From Clostridia bacterium (GTDB taxonomy: Bacteria > Bacillota > Clostridia > Christensenellales > Borkfalkiaceae), in NCBI GenBank assembly GCA_029054485.1, contig JAIDFD010000251.1:1-6285 (forward strand): 6,285 bases of DNA. The letters are read 5' to 3'. The notes beneath the pieces were generated by a model. The model did not search any database. It was given only the letters and a program-made list of their open reading frames with translations, and had not been told where the DNA came from. Positions 6,222 through 6,285 of this stretch are shown here, piece by piece. Each line of letters begins with the position of its first letter. The first letter of the stretch is position 1. Position numbers and translations under genes: made by a program.

Positions 6222-6245
6222 AAAAAAAAAAAAAAAAAAAAAAAA
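6203..6245. repeat. AT palindrome and 24-base poly(A) tract
   Basis: A perfect 16-base palindrome (6203-6218, AAATTTTA/TAAAATTT) runs into six T and then 24 consecutive A (6222-6245). On the minus strand the run would be a long T tract, which could end a transcript arriving from the right. The only hairpin next to it there (ATGACTGGTCAT, 6251-6262) is weak. Such a long homopolymer may also be variable in length or an assembly error. The remaining bases to 6285 show no gene. Confidence 0.6.
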
Positions 6246-6285
6246 TTTAGATGACTGGTCATTGTTAAACCCGTCAGTTGTGTAG

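Noticed and set aside
6251..6262. ATGACTGGTCAT inverted repeat as operator or minus-strand terminator hairpin
   Set aside because: The loop would be only 2 bases (or the stem 4 bp), and no neighbouring gene is visible to support a role.

Overview
The window looks like chromosomal DNA from a member of the Bacillota, most likely an uncultured Clostridia lineage. The reasons are a T-box type attenuator ahead of an aminoacyl-tRNA synthetase gene, strong GGAGG-type ribosome binding sites at some starts, a roughly balanced base composition, and tightly packed genes that all point the same way. The exact lineage cannot be read from this sequence alone.

Layout. Positions 1-172 are the 3' part of a tRNA-responsive T-box leader; its 5' part lies off the left edge. 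It holds a candidate isoleucine specifier (ATC), an antiterminator and a mutually exclusive intrinsic terminator. A second, unexplained long-range stem-loop (172-241) sits between the terminator and the ribosome binding site. The gene that follows (268-3405) encodes a 1045-residue isoleucyl-tRNA synthetase of the long, archaeal/eukaryotic-like type 2 (IleRS2). After a 39-base gap come feoA (3445-3666), feoB (3663-5342) and an RluA-family pseudouridine synthase gene (5339-6151). These three are joined by 4-base start/stop overlaps (GTGA, then ATGA), so they are almost certainly one transcript with coupled translation. The last 134 bases are non-coding: a GC-rich hairpin, a G-rich run, an AT palindrome and a run of 24 A.

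How it works together. Uncharged tRNA-Ile should pair with the leader and allow read-through into ileS, so synthetase production follows isoleucine charging. FeoA and FeoB form a ferrous-iron (or related divalent metal) uptake system. The RluA-type enzyme modifies uridines in rRNA or tRNA; its link to metal uptake is known here only from gene order.

Most worth a second look: (1) the feoA start codon lies inside the 3' arm of a perfect 12-bp hairpin and has no visible Shine-Dalgarno; (2) FeoB is very short, appears to lack the helical spacer of the cytosolic domain, carries TKLN where the guanine-specificity motif should end in Asp, and has no recognisable G5; (3) the T-box bulge is not canonical; (4) there is an extra 70-base fold between attenuator and gene. 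No mobile element, CRISPR array, rRNA or tRNA gene was seen, and nothing here amounts to a wholly new multi-gene system.
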